Below, piece by piece: positions 8,612 through 16,499 of a stretch of DNA of 64,000 nt. The DNA comes from Flammeovirgaceae bacterium (GTDB lineage: Bacteria > Bacteroidota > Bacteroidia > Cytophagales > Cyclobacteriaceae). Position numbers and translations under genes: made by a program. The notes under the pieces were generated by a model. It saw only the letters and a list, made by a program, of their open reading frames with translations. It was not told where the DNA came from and did no database searches. The stretch is taken from NCBI GenBank assembly GCA_016709845.1, contig JADJMA010000026.1, forward strand, positions 1 to 64,000. The letters are read 5' to 3'. Positions within the stretch are counted from its first letter, which is position 1, and each line of letters begins with the position of its first letter.

Positions 8612-9001
8612 TCACTTTGATTTAATGGTGATAAATACTTTCTCGTTTCGTTCCAAGGCCTCCAGTACAAGTGCTTTCAGCTTTTCATTCGCCAGTCTCG
8701 ATTGACTGCCTTTTACCCGGACCGGTTAAAGTTGTAACCGGAGCAATACAGCCGCGCAACTCTTTCAGTGCATTATTCGCAGGATGAATTAAAATTCCAT
8801 CCCTGCCTTTCACATTCACTACAAGAAGATGCTGACCCCGCTTTTTCGTTACTCTTTTCTTCAACTCATAACGGCCTTCGGGAATACAGGAAATGTTTCG
8901 TTGGTTCCGGAGCCAAGGGAGCTCAATGGTGTTGCACACCACGAGCTTTAATTCCCATTAGTTCCATCAGGATCATAACGCCTGATTAGTTCCAGATCCA
9001 T
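8612..9001 (-). CDS. DUF5675 family protein (two frameshifts)
   Basis: ATG 9001: MDLELIRRYDPDGTNG, then after a shift near 8950 KLVVCNTIELPWL, NISCIPEGRYELKKR, GRDGILIHPANNALKELRGCIAPVT and, after a shift near 8700, RLANEKLKALVLEAL...VFITIKSK. The IPEGRY, IHxAN and GCI blocks are the DUF5675 signature; the HxAN...GCI order recalls L,D-transpeptidase-like or phage peptidoglycan-related folds. The start codon overlaps the preceding gene's stop (TAATG). The protein is ~129 residues. A role in cell-wall processing is inference only. Confidence 0.75.
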
Positions 9002-9762
9002 TAAACACCTCCATCCACTTTCACCAGGGCCAGGGCGTTGTAGGCACCATTCTTCAATGGATACCTCACACCATTCACTTCCTGATAAAACTCAACGCCA
9101 AAAGCAAAGGAACAGTGGCTTAGTGCTCGCAGGTGTTACCGCATTGTTCAATGCAATAGCTGCCTCGTTTTGCGGACCGAGTATGATCTCAGCACTTTGA
9201 GAAGTGTTGACAACATACACCCCAGTTTCAAAGTCAATCTCCACACCGGCTGCAATCAGTTTCACATGCGTTGCTCCTTGTGGTGACGCGATCATGTTAC
9301 CTGGAATGAATCCAGGAATGTTCACCGATAGATCACCGGTGACACGATCTATCAATGCGTTAAAGGGAGCAAAAATGTTCTGTTTCAGTTTTCCGTTCTC
9401 ATTGAACTCAAAACCTTGCAGAAGCTCTGCTTCTCCATCGATTACATTTCGCTGACCTCGGGTGTTGATCGCATCCGCCTGGATCACCTTCACCATTTCA
9501 CGAGTAAGCCTGCTGGCCATCCTTCCATCCGCGGAATTGATGATCAGCGCGCGAAGAGAAGTGCGCAGCAACTTTCCAGCGGCACCAGCTCGTCCAAACT
9601 CAGCACCATTTTCGCGGGTACGCTCAAAGGCCGGATCATTCTTGATCCGCTCAGCATCGACTCCGCCTTTCTCGCGGGCGAGATATCCGTCTTGTGATGT
9701 CTTGTAAAAGACACACCGCCCATCTGCCCTTGAAATTTCAAGACTCCTTTTTGTCTTGCCAT
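9001..9762 (-). CDS. Conserved Bacteroidota hypothetical protein (two frameshifts)
   Basis: Starts MARQKGVLKFQGQMGGVSFTRH at 9762. After a shift near 9710 it reads ISPARK..(V)D..RI, and after another near 9560 LLRTSLRALIINSADGRMASRLTREMVKVIQADAINTRGQRNVIDGEAELLQGFEFNENGKL. It ends ...NALALVKVDGGV at 9001. About 250 residues with no signal peptide or membrane segment. I recognise it as a recurrent Bacteroidota protein that heads this same four-gene order with DUF5675; its function is not known. A structural or phage-derived role has been considered but the sequence does not decide it. Confidence 0.65.
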
Positions 9763-9992
9763 AGTTTAAAAATTAATTGTCCATCCTGTTCACGACACAG
9801 TCAGGTTAAGCGATCGCTGCAGCAATGACTCAAACATATTGTAAGAAGTTTGGAAGGCATAAAGTGAACTTCCGCATCCGAACACTCGCGTTACTTTTTT
9901 TCCATTATTTCCAAAAATGATTTACTTTGAATGAGGAGCTTTGCAGTGATACTTAATCTAGGTCAAAGGCAAGGTTCAAGTATAGATAGTGC

Positions 9993-10190
9993 ATGAGAGT
10001 CAACAGAATTATTATCTACCCAAAGGACATTCAACGCATCACAGGCAAGAGTGAGCGCCACGGAAGGATATTGATCAAGAAGATCAAAGATCACTTCAAC
10101 AAAGAAGATCACCAGCTGGTAACAGTGGATGAATTTTGTTTGTACACCGGCATAAAGATTGAACAGGTATCAACTTATCTATCGCTATAA
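9993..10190 (+). CDS. Small conserved hypothetical protein (65 residues)
   Basis: MRVNRIIIYPKDIQRITGKSERHGRILIKKIKDHFNKEDHQLVTVDEFCLYTGIKIEQVSTYLSL. A short helical protein. The YPKDIQxITGKSxxxGRxLxxKIKxHF...VTVDEFCxYTG pattern resembles a recurring small Bacteroidota family, probably DNA-associated because of its HTH-like helix spacing. It lies alone, divergent from the 9762-8197 operon, just outside the repeat that opens the mobile island. Function unknown. Confidence 0.6.
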   Translation: MRVNRIIIYPKDIQRITGKSERHGRILIKKIKDHFNKEDHQLVTVDEFCLYTGIKIEQVSTYLSL

Positions 10191-10351
10191 ATAGTAGTTC
10201 AAAATTTGTACTTCTTCAGTGAGGTTTTGTATCTTTAAGTATACGGATTGATAGATATTGATTTGATTTAGTGAGTAGGAAATTCGGTGCACTTCTCTTG
10301 TATAAGAAATTTTAATGCTGACTTACAGCACGTTAAGATCAAAGTACAACT

Positions 10352-10486
10352 CCCTGCAGCTCCACATTGGACTATAAACGACTATTTCCGTGTTCGTTTA
10401 TGTTTCCGTTGCCGACCCGAAAATGTCTGCAACCGTGATCTAATCCCATGATTTCAAAACAGAGATCATGGGATTCTTTTTTGTAG
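10352..10486. repeat. Element end A (repeat shared with B and C)
   Basis: Bases 10376-10486 are the exact reverse complement of 11886-11996, flanking the integrase gene. A diverged copy in the same orientation lies at 30029-30161. It contains CCGTGTTCG and CCGTTGCCG motifs and ends with a terminator-like hairpin. The stretch 10191-10351 upstream holds no recognised feature. Confidence 0.85.
10442..10482 (+). terminator. Terminator hairpin in element end A
   Basis: AATCCCATGAT (10442-10452) and ATCATGGGATT (10465-10475) form an 11-bp stem followed by a T-run to 10482. It would stop rightward transcription before the integrase gene. Confidence 0.75.
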
Positions 10487-10623
10487 GGCTTCTTGGATTA
10501 GCTAAAAATGGCTTCAAACCAGTGCTATATCTGAAATCAGACTACCTCCCAAATTCTCTCATGACACCAAAAAGCACCAGTTCGGCTAGTTGAAGATTTT
10601 TTCGACTGCTAAACTAATGTTCA

Positions 10624-11873
10624 ATGAGAAACAACGTTAAGATTTCATTTCAACTGCTCAAGTCCAGAGTAAACTCAACCAAGCAAAATCCTCTCTACAT
10701 GAAATTGTACTTTCAGGGTAAAGGGAAGAGAATTTCAACAGGGCATTATATCCATGCACGGGATTGGGATGTAAAAAGAAAGAAGCTAAAAGGAGGTACT
10801 GATCAGGCTCATGCCTTAAACGAGAGTTTGAATTCGCTCAAGGCACAAGTTATCATGATGGTTAACAAACTGGTCTTGGATGGCATTCCTTTCAATGTCC
10901 ATACCATCGTTGATAGATTAAACGGAAAGAGTTCAAGAACATTACATTGACACAGGCATGTGATAATTATCTTCAAATGATGAAGAGTCTGCCATTGGAA
11001 TATGCCAAGCCAACTCTAATCAAATACACCAATACAAAACTTCGACTTTCTGAATTCATGAAATCCAAGTACAATAGAACTGACCTGTTCCTATACGAAC
11101 TCAACGTTGATTTCATAAGAGATTTTGAAATGTTTTTGAAACAGAAGTTTACTAATAGCCAAACGACTTGCTACAAACATTACCAGCGATTCACCCGAAT
11201 GATAAGGTATGCAATGCAAAAAGGATACCTCCAAAAATATCCCTTTGATGATTATAAAATAAGACTGCCAAGAAAGGAAGTTCAATTTCTTACCATTGAA
11301 GAGATCAATAAAATTGAGAATCATCCTTTTGAAATTGAACGACTTTCGATTGTTAGAGACCTTTTTATCTTTTCCTGCTACAGTGGATTGGCGTTCATGG
11401 AAGTTTCAAATCTTACTGAGGGTAATCTGTATATTGGAAATGATGGAGAGGTCTGGCTAAAGATGGTTCGTCAAAAAACAAAGAAAGAATTTAAAGTTCC
11501 TCTTCTTCCAAAGGCATTAAAGATTATTGAGAAGTATAAAGATCACCCTCTTTCTTTACGGAGAGGGAAATTATTACCCATACCGTCCAATCAGCGATTC
11601 AATGGCTACATTCAGGAGATTGGGGAAATTTGCGGGATCAAGAAGAAGCTACACCACCACCTTGCTCGGAAGTCGTTCTCCGTTAGTATTGCTTTAGCCA
11701 ATAACGTTCCAATTGAATCTTTGTCAAGAATGCTTGGACATGCTTCTGTGGCAGTAACGCTGCAAGCATACGCCAGTATAACAGATGAAAAGATTTCGGA
11801 GGATTTTAAAGACCTTCGTAAGCGTTTGGTGATTCGTAACAGAGTAATGAAGGCGAAGAAAAAGAAAGAATGA
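10624..11873 (+). CDS. Tyrosine recombinase / site-specific integrase (one frameshift)
   Basis: The corrected protein is ~416 residues. It has an N-terminal arm-binding domain (SFQLLKSRVNSTKQNPLYMKLYFQGKGKRISTGHYI, typical of Bacteroidota integrases), a SAM-like core-binding domain and a C-terminal catalytic domain. Catalytic features are the CYSGLAFMEV block (the usual first Arg is absent here, as in many Bacteroidota integrases), HHLARKSF (HxxR, residues ~343-350), LGHASVAVT (~369) and the nucleophile in QAYASI (Tyr ~382). The frame changes at ~10945 near a short repeat; one base restores it. It is flanked by 111-bp perfect inverted repeats and lies next to the TIR-bounded cargo, so it is the likely mobiliser. 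Confidence 0.9.
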
Positions 11874-11885
11874 TTTTTCCGTGTG

Positions 11886-12018
11886 CTACAAAAAAGAATC
11901 CCATGATCTCTGTTTTGAAATCATGGGATTAGATCACGGTTGCAGACATTTTCGGGTCGGCAACGGAAACATAAACGAACACGGAAATAGTCGTTTACAG
12001 TCCCTCGTGGAGCCGCAG
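11886..12018. repeat. Element end B (inverted copy of A)
   Basis: The reverse complement of end A, identical over 11886-11996; it then continues into the long terminal inverted repeat of the cargo. Its hairpin is on the integrase side and its repeated motifs are on the cargo side. The 13-mer TTTTTCCGTGTGC (11874-11886) abuts its outer edge directly after the integrase stop codon. Confidence 0.85.
11889..11930 (-). terminator. Terminator hairpin in element end B
   Basis: AATCCCATGAT (11897-11907) with ATCATGGGATT (11920-11930), followed on the minus strand by a T-run. It would stop leftward transcription leaving the cargo and running antisense into the integrase gene. Confidence 0.7.
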
Positions 12019-12495
12019 AGACCATAAACAATCCTTGTTTCTGATCCGTTTTCGGCTAAAAATCCCATCATTTCAAAGTAGGTGTTCAAATAGGGTACTA
12101 ATTCTCCCCGTTTTCATCAAATACGGCTGCTTTCCTGTAAGGTTTCCGTTTTCGAATATATACTTTATTTGGAAGACCGTTGTCGGTTTGTCTCGATCCG
12201 TTTTCGGATTACTATATAGAGTGAAGATCGTCTGGTTAGGATAATCCGTTGTCGATGAATCAGATTATAAAATTTTATAAAACGAAAATTCTAAAACTGT
12301 AGAGAGAGGCTAGAATTTTTCCGTGTGCCACCAGCACCCATAGGGAGTGGGCGGGGTAGGCTATTTCTAAGGGGGGATACCCCTTCTTTTGATCGATACT
12401 ATTAACACGGGCAAAGATTACAGTTCATTTCGGTGGAATCCCATTGTCAGTCAGTCGAAGAGACGAAGATTGTACGGATTAGGGTACTAGAAGGT
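11985..12495. repeat. Left ~510-bp terminal inverted repeat (TIR-L) of the defence cargo
   Basis: The sequence from about 11985 to 12495 reappears almost unchanged as the reverse complement at 29553-30066. The differences I see are a few substitutions near the outer edge and single-base length changes in homopolymers. No plausible gene lies inside. The inner edge is 3 bases from the stop of the first cargo gene. Confidence 0.95.
12046..12254 (+). repeat. Iterated CCGTTTTCG/CCGTTGTCG motifs in TIR-L
   Basis: Nine-base motifs occur at 12046, 12108 (last base A), 12146, 12177, 12198 and 12246, all in the same direction. Reverse-oriented variants CGGCAACGG (11958) and CGAACACGG (11976) lie in end B. 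Spacings of 62, 31 and 21 bases are near whole helical turns. They look like protein-binding iterons (recombinase or initiator); the mirrored set exists in TIR-R. Confidence 0.65.
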
Positions 12496-12497
12496 AA

Positions 12498-12818
12498 TTA
12501 CTGCTCTTCCAAAAATTTGTTGAAGTCAATCAGTACCTTCATGTCAACATGCATACTAATGCCTTCTAAATTTGCCATTACTTGGAAGCCGTGTTTGATC
12601 CCGTCATAATTTAATACATATATGTTTTCTTGCTTATCATACTGTGTTGGTAAAAGCTGAACATAACCGTTCTCAAAGATTAGGTTGGCAATGCCTTCAT
12701 CAAACCAAATTAAATCAATCTTAATGTCATCAGATACACTTGGGGGAAATTTTGGTCGAAGCGATAAGCTATCGATACTTAGTACATAACAGCCAGCAAT
12801 ATTGATTGGATATTTCAT
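12498..12818 (-). CDS. Hypothetical protein, paralogue of the next gene
   Basis: A ~106-residue protein, MKYPINIAGCYVLSIDSLSLRPKFP...IKIDLIWFDEGIANLIFENGYVQLLP..YDKQENIYVLNYDGIKHGFQVMANLEGI. I chose ATG 12818 rather than 12845 because it aligns with the paralogue at 12900-13286: (F/Y)PI-I-G-Y, L-P-FP, LI-GxA, F-N, P-Y, Y-Y and F-(V/I)-A-L-G positions match along the whole length. Mostly predicted beta strands; no known domain recognised. It is the outermost cargo gene, ending 3 bases from TIR-L. Function unknown; duplicated accessory proteins inside defence cargo could be antitoxin-like or anti-phage components. Confidence 0.6.
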   Translation of the reverse strand: MKYPINIAGCYVLSIDSLSLRPKFPPSVSDDIKIDLIWFDEGIANLIFENGYVQLLPTQYDKQENIYVLNYDGIKHGFQVMANLEGISMHVDMKVLIDFNKFLEEQ

Positions 12819-12899
12819 AAGTAGTTTTCCTATAAATACAATCAAAGGATATTATGGATGTAGACGTTATTGCATAAAGATCACTCTGGTCATAAAGGA

Positions 12900-13286
12900 T
12901 CAGCTTGCTTGACTAAAATCTTGAATTTCTACTGATTCAATTAGACCATTTAGGCAAGCCTTGATTTCGAATAAGTGCTCTTGATTGTTATAAACGAAGG
13001 AGTACTGATTTATGTAGTGATTGTACTTAATGATTAACGGGATACAAAAGTTATTATCAAATCTTGCCAGACCTACTCCACCTATTAATGTAATTTTTCT
13101 GAGACGATAGTAATCATGGGTATGCTTAGGAAAAGCAACTGGATAAAGAGTTTGCTTAACTAGGTCTATTTCGTAATGACCTTTAATCGTAATTGGAAAT
13201 CGCTTTCCGTTCATTTGACAAATCGCTGCGAGATCAAAAGAAAAGAGACGGTAACCACTCCGTCTCTTGTAAACTTTACTAACCAA
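12900..13286 (-). CDS. Hypothetical protein, tandem paralogue of 12498-12818
   Basis: The open frame from ATG 13286 gives 128 residues, but similarity to the neighbour begins at MNGKRFPITIKGHYEIDL, so the true start may be ATG 13214 (~104 residues). Shared pattern: FPI.I.GHY...L.P.AFP...ITLIGGVGLARFDNN...P...YN...YSFVYNNQEHLFEIKACLNGLIESVEIQDF. Beta-rich, with no recognised domain. Two terminator-like hairpins for the same strand lie across or just upstream of the N-terminal region, so expression may be attenuated. Transcribed leftward toward the paralogue with an ~80-bp gap. Confidence 0.55.
   Translation of the reverse strand: MVSKVYKRRSGYRLFSFDLAAICQMNGKRFPITIKGHYEIDLVKQTLYPVAFPKHTHDYYRLRKITLIGGVGLARFDNNFCIPLIIKYNHYINQYSFVYNNQEHLFEIKACLNGLIESVEIQDFSQAS
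13243..13268 (-). terminator. Hairpin with T-run near the start of the paralogue gene
   Basis: Stem AAGAGACGG / CCGTCTCTT (13243-13251 / 13260-13268) followed on the minus strand by TTTTCTTTT. It falls inside the longer reading frame but upstream of the alternative start at 13214, so it may be a leader attenuator. Confidence 0.5.
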
Positions 13287-13300
13287 ATATTTTCTGGCAT

Positions 13301-13328
13301 AAAAAAACCGCTCCCATTTTTAGCGGTT
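13301..13328 (-). terminator. Second hairpin with T-run upstream of the paralogue gene
   Basis: AACCGCT (13306-13312) pairs with AGCGGTT (13322-13328); on the minus strand it is followed by seven T. No leftward gene lies upstream of it before the rightward gene at 13428, so it either ends a short RNA or insulates the paralogue pair. Confidence 0.5.
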
Positions 13329-13427
13329 CCTACTAATCGTGCCGTGTGATGATATACGGAAATTGATGCGTAAGGTTACACGAATGAGCAAGCATTTTTA
13401 TATATTGATAGTCAACTAGTATCTAAG

Positions 13428-14222
13428 ATGTCAAATCAAGAAGCACTTTTCAATAGGATTGACGATTTAATTAAAGCTGTCAATCAGTTTAAGAATGAAG
13501 ACGACTTCACAACTGAATTCACTAACAGGAAAAACAAAAATGTAATTGAATTTAAAGATAGCAGCGAAGAGTTGAGGAATCTAGCCAATCTTATTGTCTA
13601 CAGCCAGAATTCTAATTCCAAGTTGGTCGAACAGGTCATAGCCTCTGGAAATCTGGATACTGCATTTGCAAATTTTGACATGGATAAGGTAACTGAACTT
13701 AACCCGTGCGATATAGCGGATAATCATTGGAACGCTATTAAAGGCATTAGACAACAAGCAAAGCTATTCCATATTGTTAGCCTTGCACGTAAAATTAAAT
13801 CCCTTGGGTCACTATCCAATGTCATAAATCAGGTTGGTATTCCAAACCAAGTAATGTCTCAAAGTGATATTGAGGAATTTTGGGTTGCATTTAATCGACT
13901 CCAAAAGGAAATGAAACGATCCAAAATACCATTCTTCCAATCTACCACATCCTTATTACATCTTTTGATGGATTGGGGATACGATTGCGTGAAGCCTGAT
14001 TTGGTTGTACTAAATATTTCTAAGCAACTCGAAATTATAGAATCAACAAAAGGTGAACAGAACTTTAGAAGAACAGTGAGAGTCGTTCAAGAGTACTCAG
14101 TTGATAGAAAGATTAGACCATCAGTCATAGATTTCTATTTTTTGATTGCAGGTGGACAGATGGCAGCAAAGAAATTCGTTATACCTGAATTCTATCAGAA
14201 CTATCAGTTGGCAAAGTTTTAA
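13428..14222 (+). CDS. Unknown cargo protein, possibly HhH-GPD (3-methyladenine glycosylase I-like)
   Basis: 264 residues, all helical. The middle and C-terminal parts read W-AIKGIRQQAKLFHIVSLARKI..LGSLSNVI, then EEFWVAFNRLQKEMKRSKIPFFQSTTSLLHLLMDWGYDCVKPDLVV, and finally IRPSVIDFYFLIAGGQ. The succession FW..F..L...K...F..TTS.L.LM.GYD..KPD resembles the helix-hairpin-helix region of Tag-type DNA-3-methyladenine glycosylases, with KPD at the hairpin-aspartate position. Similarity is by eye and could be to another helical family. It is transcribed away from the paralogue pair. A base-excision activity within a defence cargo would fit sensing of modified phage DNA, but this is inference. Confidence 0.4.
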   Translation: MSNQEALFNRIDDLIKAVNQFKNEDDFTTEFTNRKNKNVIEFKDSSEELRNLANLIVYSQNSNSKLVEQVIASGNLDTAFANFDMDKVTELNPCDIADNHWNAIKGIRQQAKLFHIVSLARKIKSLGSLSNVINQVGIPNQVMSQSDIEEFWVAFNRLQKEMKRSKIPFFQSTTSLLHLLMDWGYDCVKPDLVVLNISKQLEIIESTKGEQNFRRTVRVVQEYSVDRKIRPSVIDFYFLIAGGQMAAKKFVIPEFYQNYQLAKF

Positions 14223-14288
14223 CCAGAATTGAATTTCTTTTCCATCAAAGAATAATGATCTGGCTTATCTTCTTAATTTATTTATCGT

Positions 14289-15838
14289 TCAACCAAATTC
14301 AAATTCAAAAGTAGTAGGCATGTTGCAGATGTCAAGTGGATCGTAGATGCCACCTCGAACCAAGTCTTCCAAACTGACTGACTTCTGTTCGTTTCTCTGT
14401 TTAATACTAAAACATTCTAACCCATCTTTTACCGTTGGCATTACTTTCACTGGTGCAACAATTAGTTCTGGTATTAATTCATCCTTTTCAATACTTAAAT
14501 CTTCGGTTGTTTACGGTATATCATATCCAAAATACTTAAATGATTCTTCTACCATAATATCATGCACTTGATCAAAATGATCTGAATCAACAACAATTGA
14601 ATCGAATAAACCAAAAGCCGTTATTGAGCGATCCGCTTCTAATGCTATTCTTTTGAATATTCTGTTATTCAACAATGATGCTTCACTTTTTTGGAGATCA
14701 CAGGATATTGCAGAACGTGTGTTACTATCAATGAATGCGCTGATTTCTGGAAACAATTTTTGACCCAAATATTTATTTTCCTTTTTTGGATACATTCCGT
14801 ATAAGAACCCTTTAATAAAAAGGTCTTTTGCTTTCTTCCGTCCAATGACTGTATTGAAGGACTTGAGGTGTTCATCAGCAACAAATTGATATATATCGTT
14901 CATTGCCAATTCCTTCATTTTGTATGCTTCCTCTAATAACTCATTAGGGGGTTCAGATCAATTATCTTTTAAGCAGATGGAATAGATGACTGGTCTTAAA
15001 GTCAATTGCTAAGAGGGTGTAATGATCTTCGGAAATCAAATACTTACGGTACTCCTTCTTTAAATTAGTAATTGGTGAAAATACTCTGTTAACCTTGTTA
15101 TTGACATTGATAGTTAATTTGTCATTGCACAGAACTTATTTTTTTCAATTAATGCTGATAATTCATCCTTTACACCATCAGCAATAATAGAATCATAATC
15201 CAACCTTATGTTATGAAATATCTGATGCTGCTGAAAACGATATTCAGTATGGTTCTTAATCAGATCAGCAGTTTTTTCATCTAATACCTTCCGTGCACCT
15301 TTTTCAACCATTGTCAATCTTTTGGAAAAGGATACTGCATAGGTACAACCTCTATACCTTCATTATCATTATTAGTACCTAATAATGATTCACCTATGTA
15401 GTATCCTTTTTTGATTAAAATCGAATTCTATAGTTATAAGGTCAGTTTTTTGAATAGTGATCATTGATCTTATATGATTTGGAATGTTCACCTATTTCGT
15501 ATGAACCATTAACATTAATTACATTCAATGTTTCAAGAAGATTCACAATCATTAATCTAGTTATGTGGGGTATTACTTTATCAAGTAAATCGCTTCTAAG
15601 GTTGATGTAGCCTTTGACAGTATTTTTGTTATCAAGACCTTTTCTGATAATCAGATCGATGAGGTAGTAACAGTATGGAAGATGCTTAATTAATGATTTT
15701 GTTTTGACTGTTATCGGTTCATTTGGAATTACTCGTACACCATTAACAGTCGTTCTTTTCCTTATGTTGATCGTTGGATTTTCTAGAATTAATTTTTCAA
15801 GATTTAAATTCTTAGGGATTAAAAAGTTCAATTATCAT
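14289..15838 (-). CDS. DNA polymerase A-family-like protein (several frameshifts)
   Basis: Leftward coding from ATG 15838 (MIIELF..PKNLNLEKLILENP) in pieces joined by single-base shifts near 15815, 15440, 15310, 15125 and 14955, with an in-frame TAA near 14508; ~515 residues reconstructed. Ordered motifs resemble the palm/fingers of A-family polymerases: RVFSPITNLKKEYRKYL, then LLAIDFKTSHLFHLL (motif A-like, ~14986-15008), GRKKAKDLFIKGFLYG (motif B-like, ~14790-14846, one residue longer than canonical), LQKSEASLLNNRIF (Q helix-like, ~14650-14697) and LFDSIVV (motif C-like, ~14589-14612; Phe replaces His before Asp). No exonuclease domain seen. Its role could be element replication or phage-responsive DNA synthesis. 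The extra motif-B residue and the breaks make this tentative. Confidence 0.45.
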
Positions 15839-16122
15839 AGATATTCTTACTGCTTATGGTGCAGATTGCAGACCTTCAAGTTATTTCTATTAGTTCCTTT
15901 GATGACTATGCAACTGTTTTAAAAAAGAAACACGTCATTATACAATACTTAAAAATCCAATAAGGACTATTTTAAGACTGAAAAAGAAGACTGATTGGTT
16001 TAATTAAGATTATGCCGATTGGCGATGATCTACTGATCAATAGCAATTATACTAAAAAGACGCCAGACTTCCAAAGGCTTAACAACATTTCTCTACTAGA
16101 CTTTGAGAGTGAAAATGAAAAC

Positions 16123-16320
16123 TTAAATAACTTTTACTTCACCTTTCTCCTTTGCATTCTTTATTAACGATCTGGCGGAAGAGCGTAAAAGTTCTGAGAG
16201 TGACACGCCTGTCAAATTTCTAATCTCACACAGTTCTCGATGCATACTTAAATCCATTCTGCAATAGATTGTTTTGATTTTATCTTCTTTTTTGTTCTTG
16301 TAGGCTTCTTCAATAATCAT
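16123..16320 (-). CDS. Ribbon-helix-helix (CopG-like) protein
   Basis: 65 residues: a lysine-rich N-terminus, then IKTIYCRMDLSMHRELCEIRNLTGVSLSELLRSSARSLIKNAKEKG. A short beta strand (TIYCRMD) followed by two helices separated by GVSLSE is the ribbon-helix-helix layout used by small DNA-binding repressors and by MobC/antitoxin proteins. It is divergent from the XRE regulator gene and upstream of the polymerase-like gene, so it may control that gene. No toxin partner is visible directly beside it. Confidence 0.6.
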   Translation of the reverse strand: MIIEEAYKNKKEDKIKTIYCRMDLSMHRELCEIRNLTGVSLSELLRSSARSLIKNAKEKGEVKVI

Positions 16321-16472
16321 AATTAATAGGTTGATTTATTTAGGTTATTCATGTCCAGTATTTGTATAGCACATGTACCTATAAATACTATCTCGTTTGC
16401 AAAAATCCTCCTTCAAGACCTTTGGCAACAGGTTAGAAACCTTATTTGTCAAATCGAATTTATTATGGCATA

Positions 16473-16491
16473 TTGGACAATATTTGTCTAA
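16473..16491 (+). promoter_or_regulatory. Palindromic operator upstream of the XRE regulator
   Basis: TTGGACAA (16473-16480), a 3-base spacer, then TTGTCTAA (16484-16491): 8-base half-sites with one mismatch, ending 8 bases before the regulator's ATG. A further half-site-like TTTGTCAAA lies at 16445-16453. The spacing suggests autoregulation by the XRE protein in the way of restriction-modification controller proteins. Confidence 0.6.
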
Positions 16492-16499
16492 TCAATATC

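Noticed and set aside
12035..12244. A 69-codon open frame in TIR-L
   Set aside because: It runs through the iterated CCGTTTTCG motifs, and the mirrored copy in TIR-R offers no better gene; better explained as repeat sequence.
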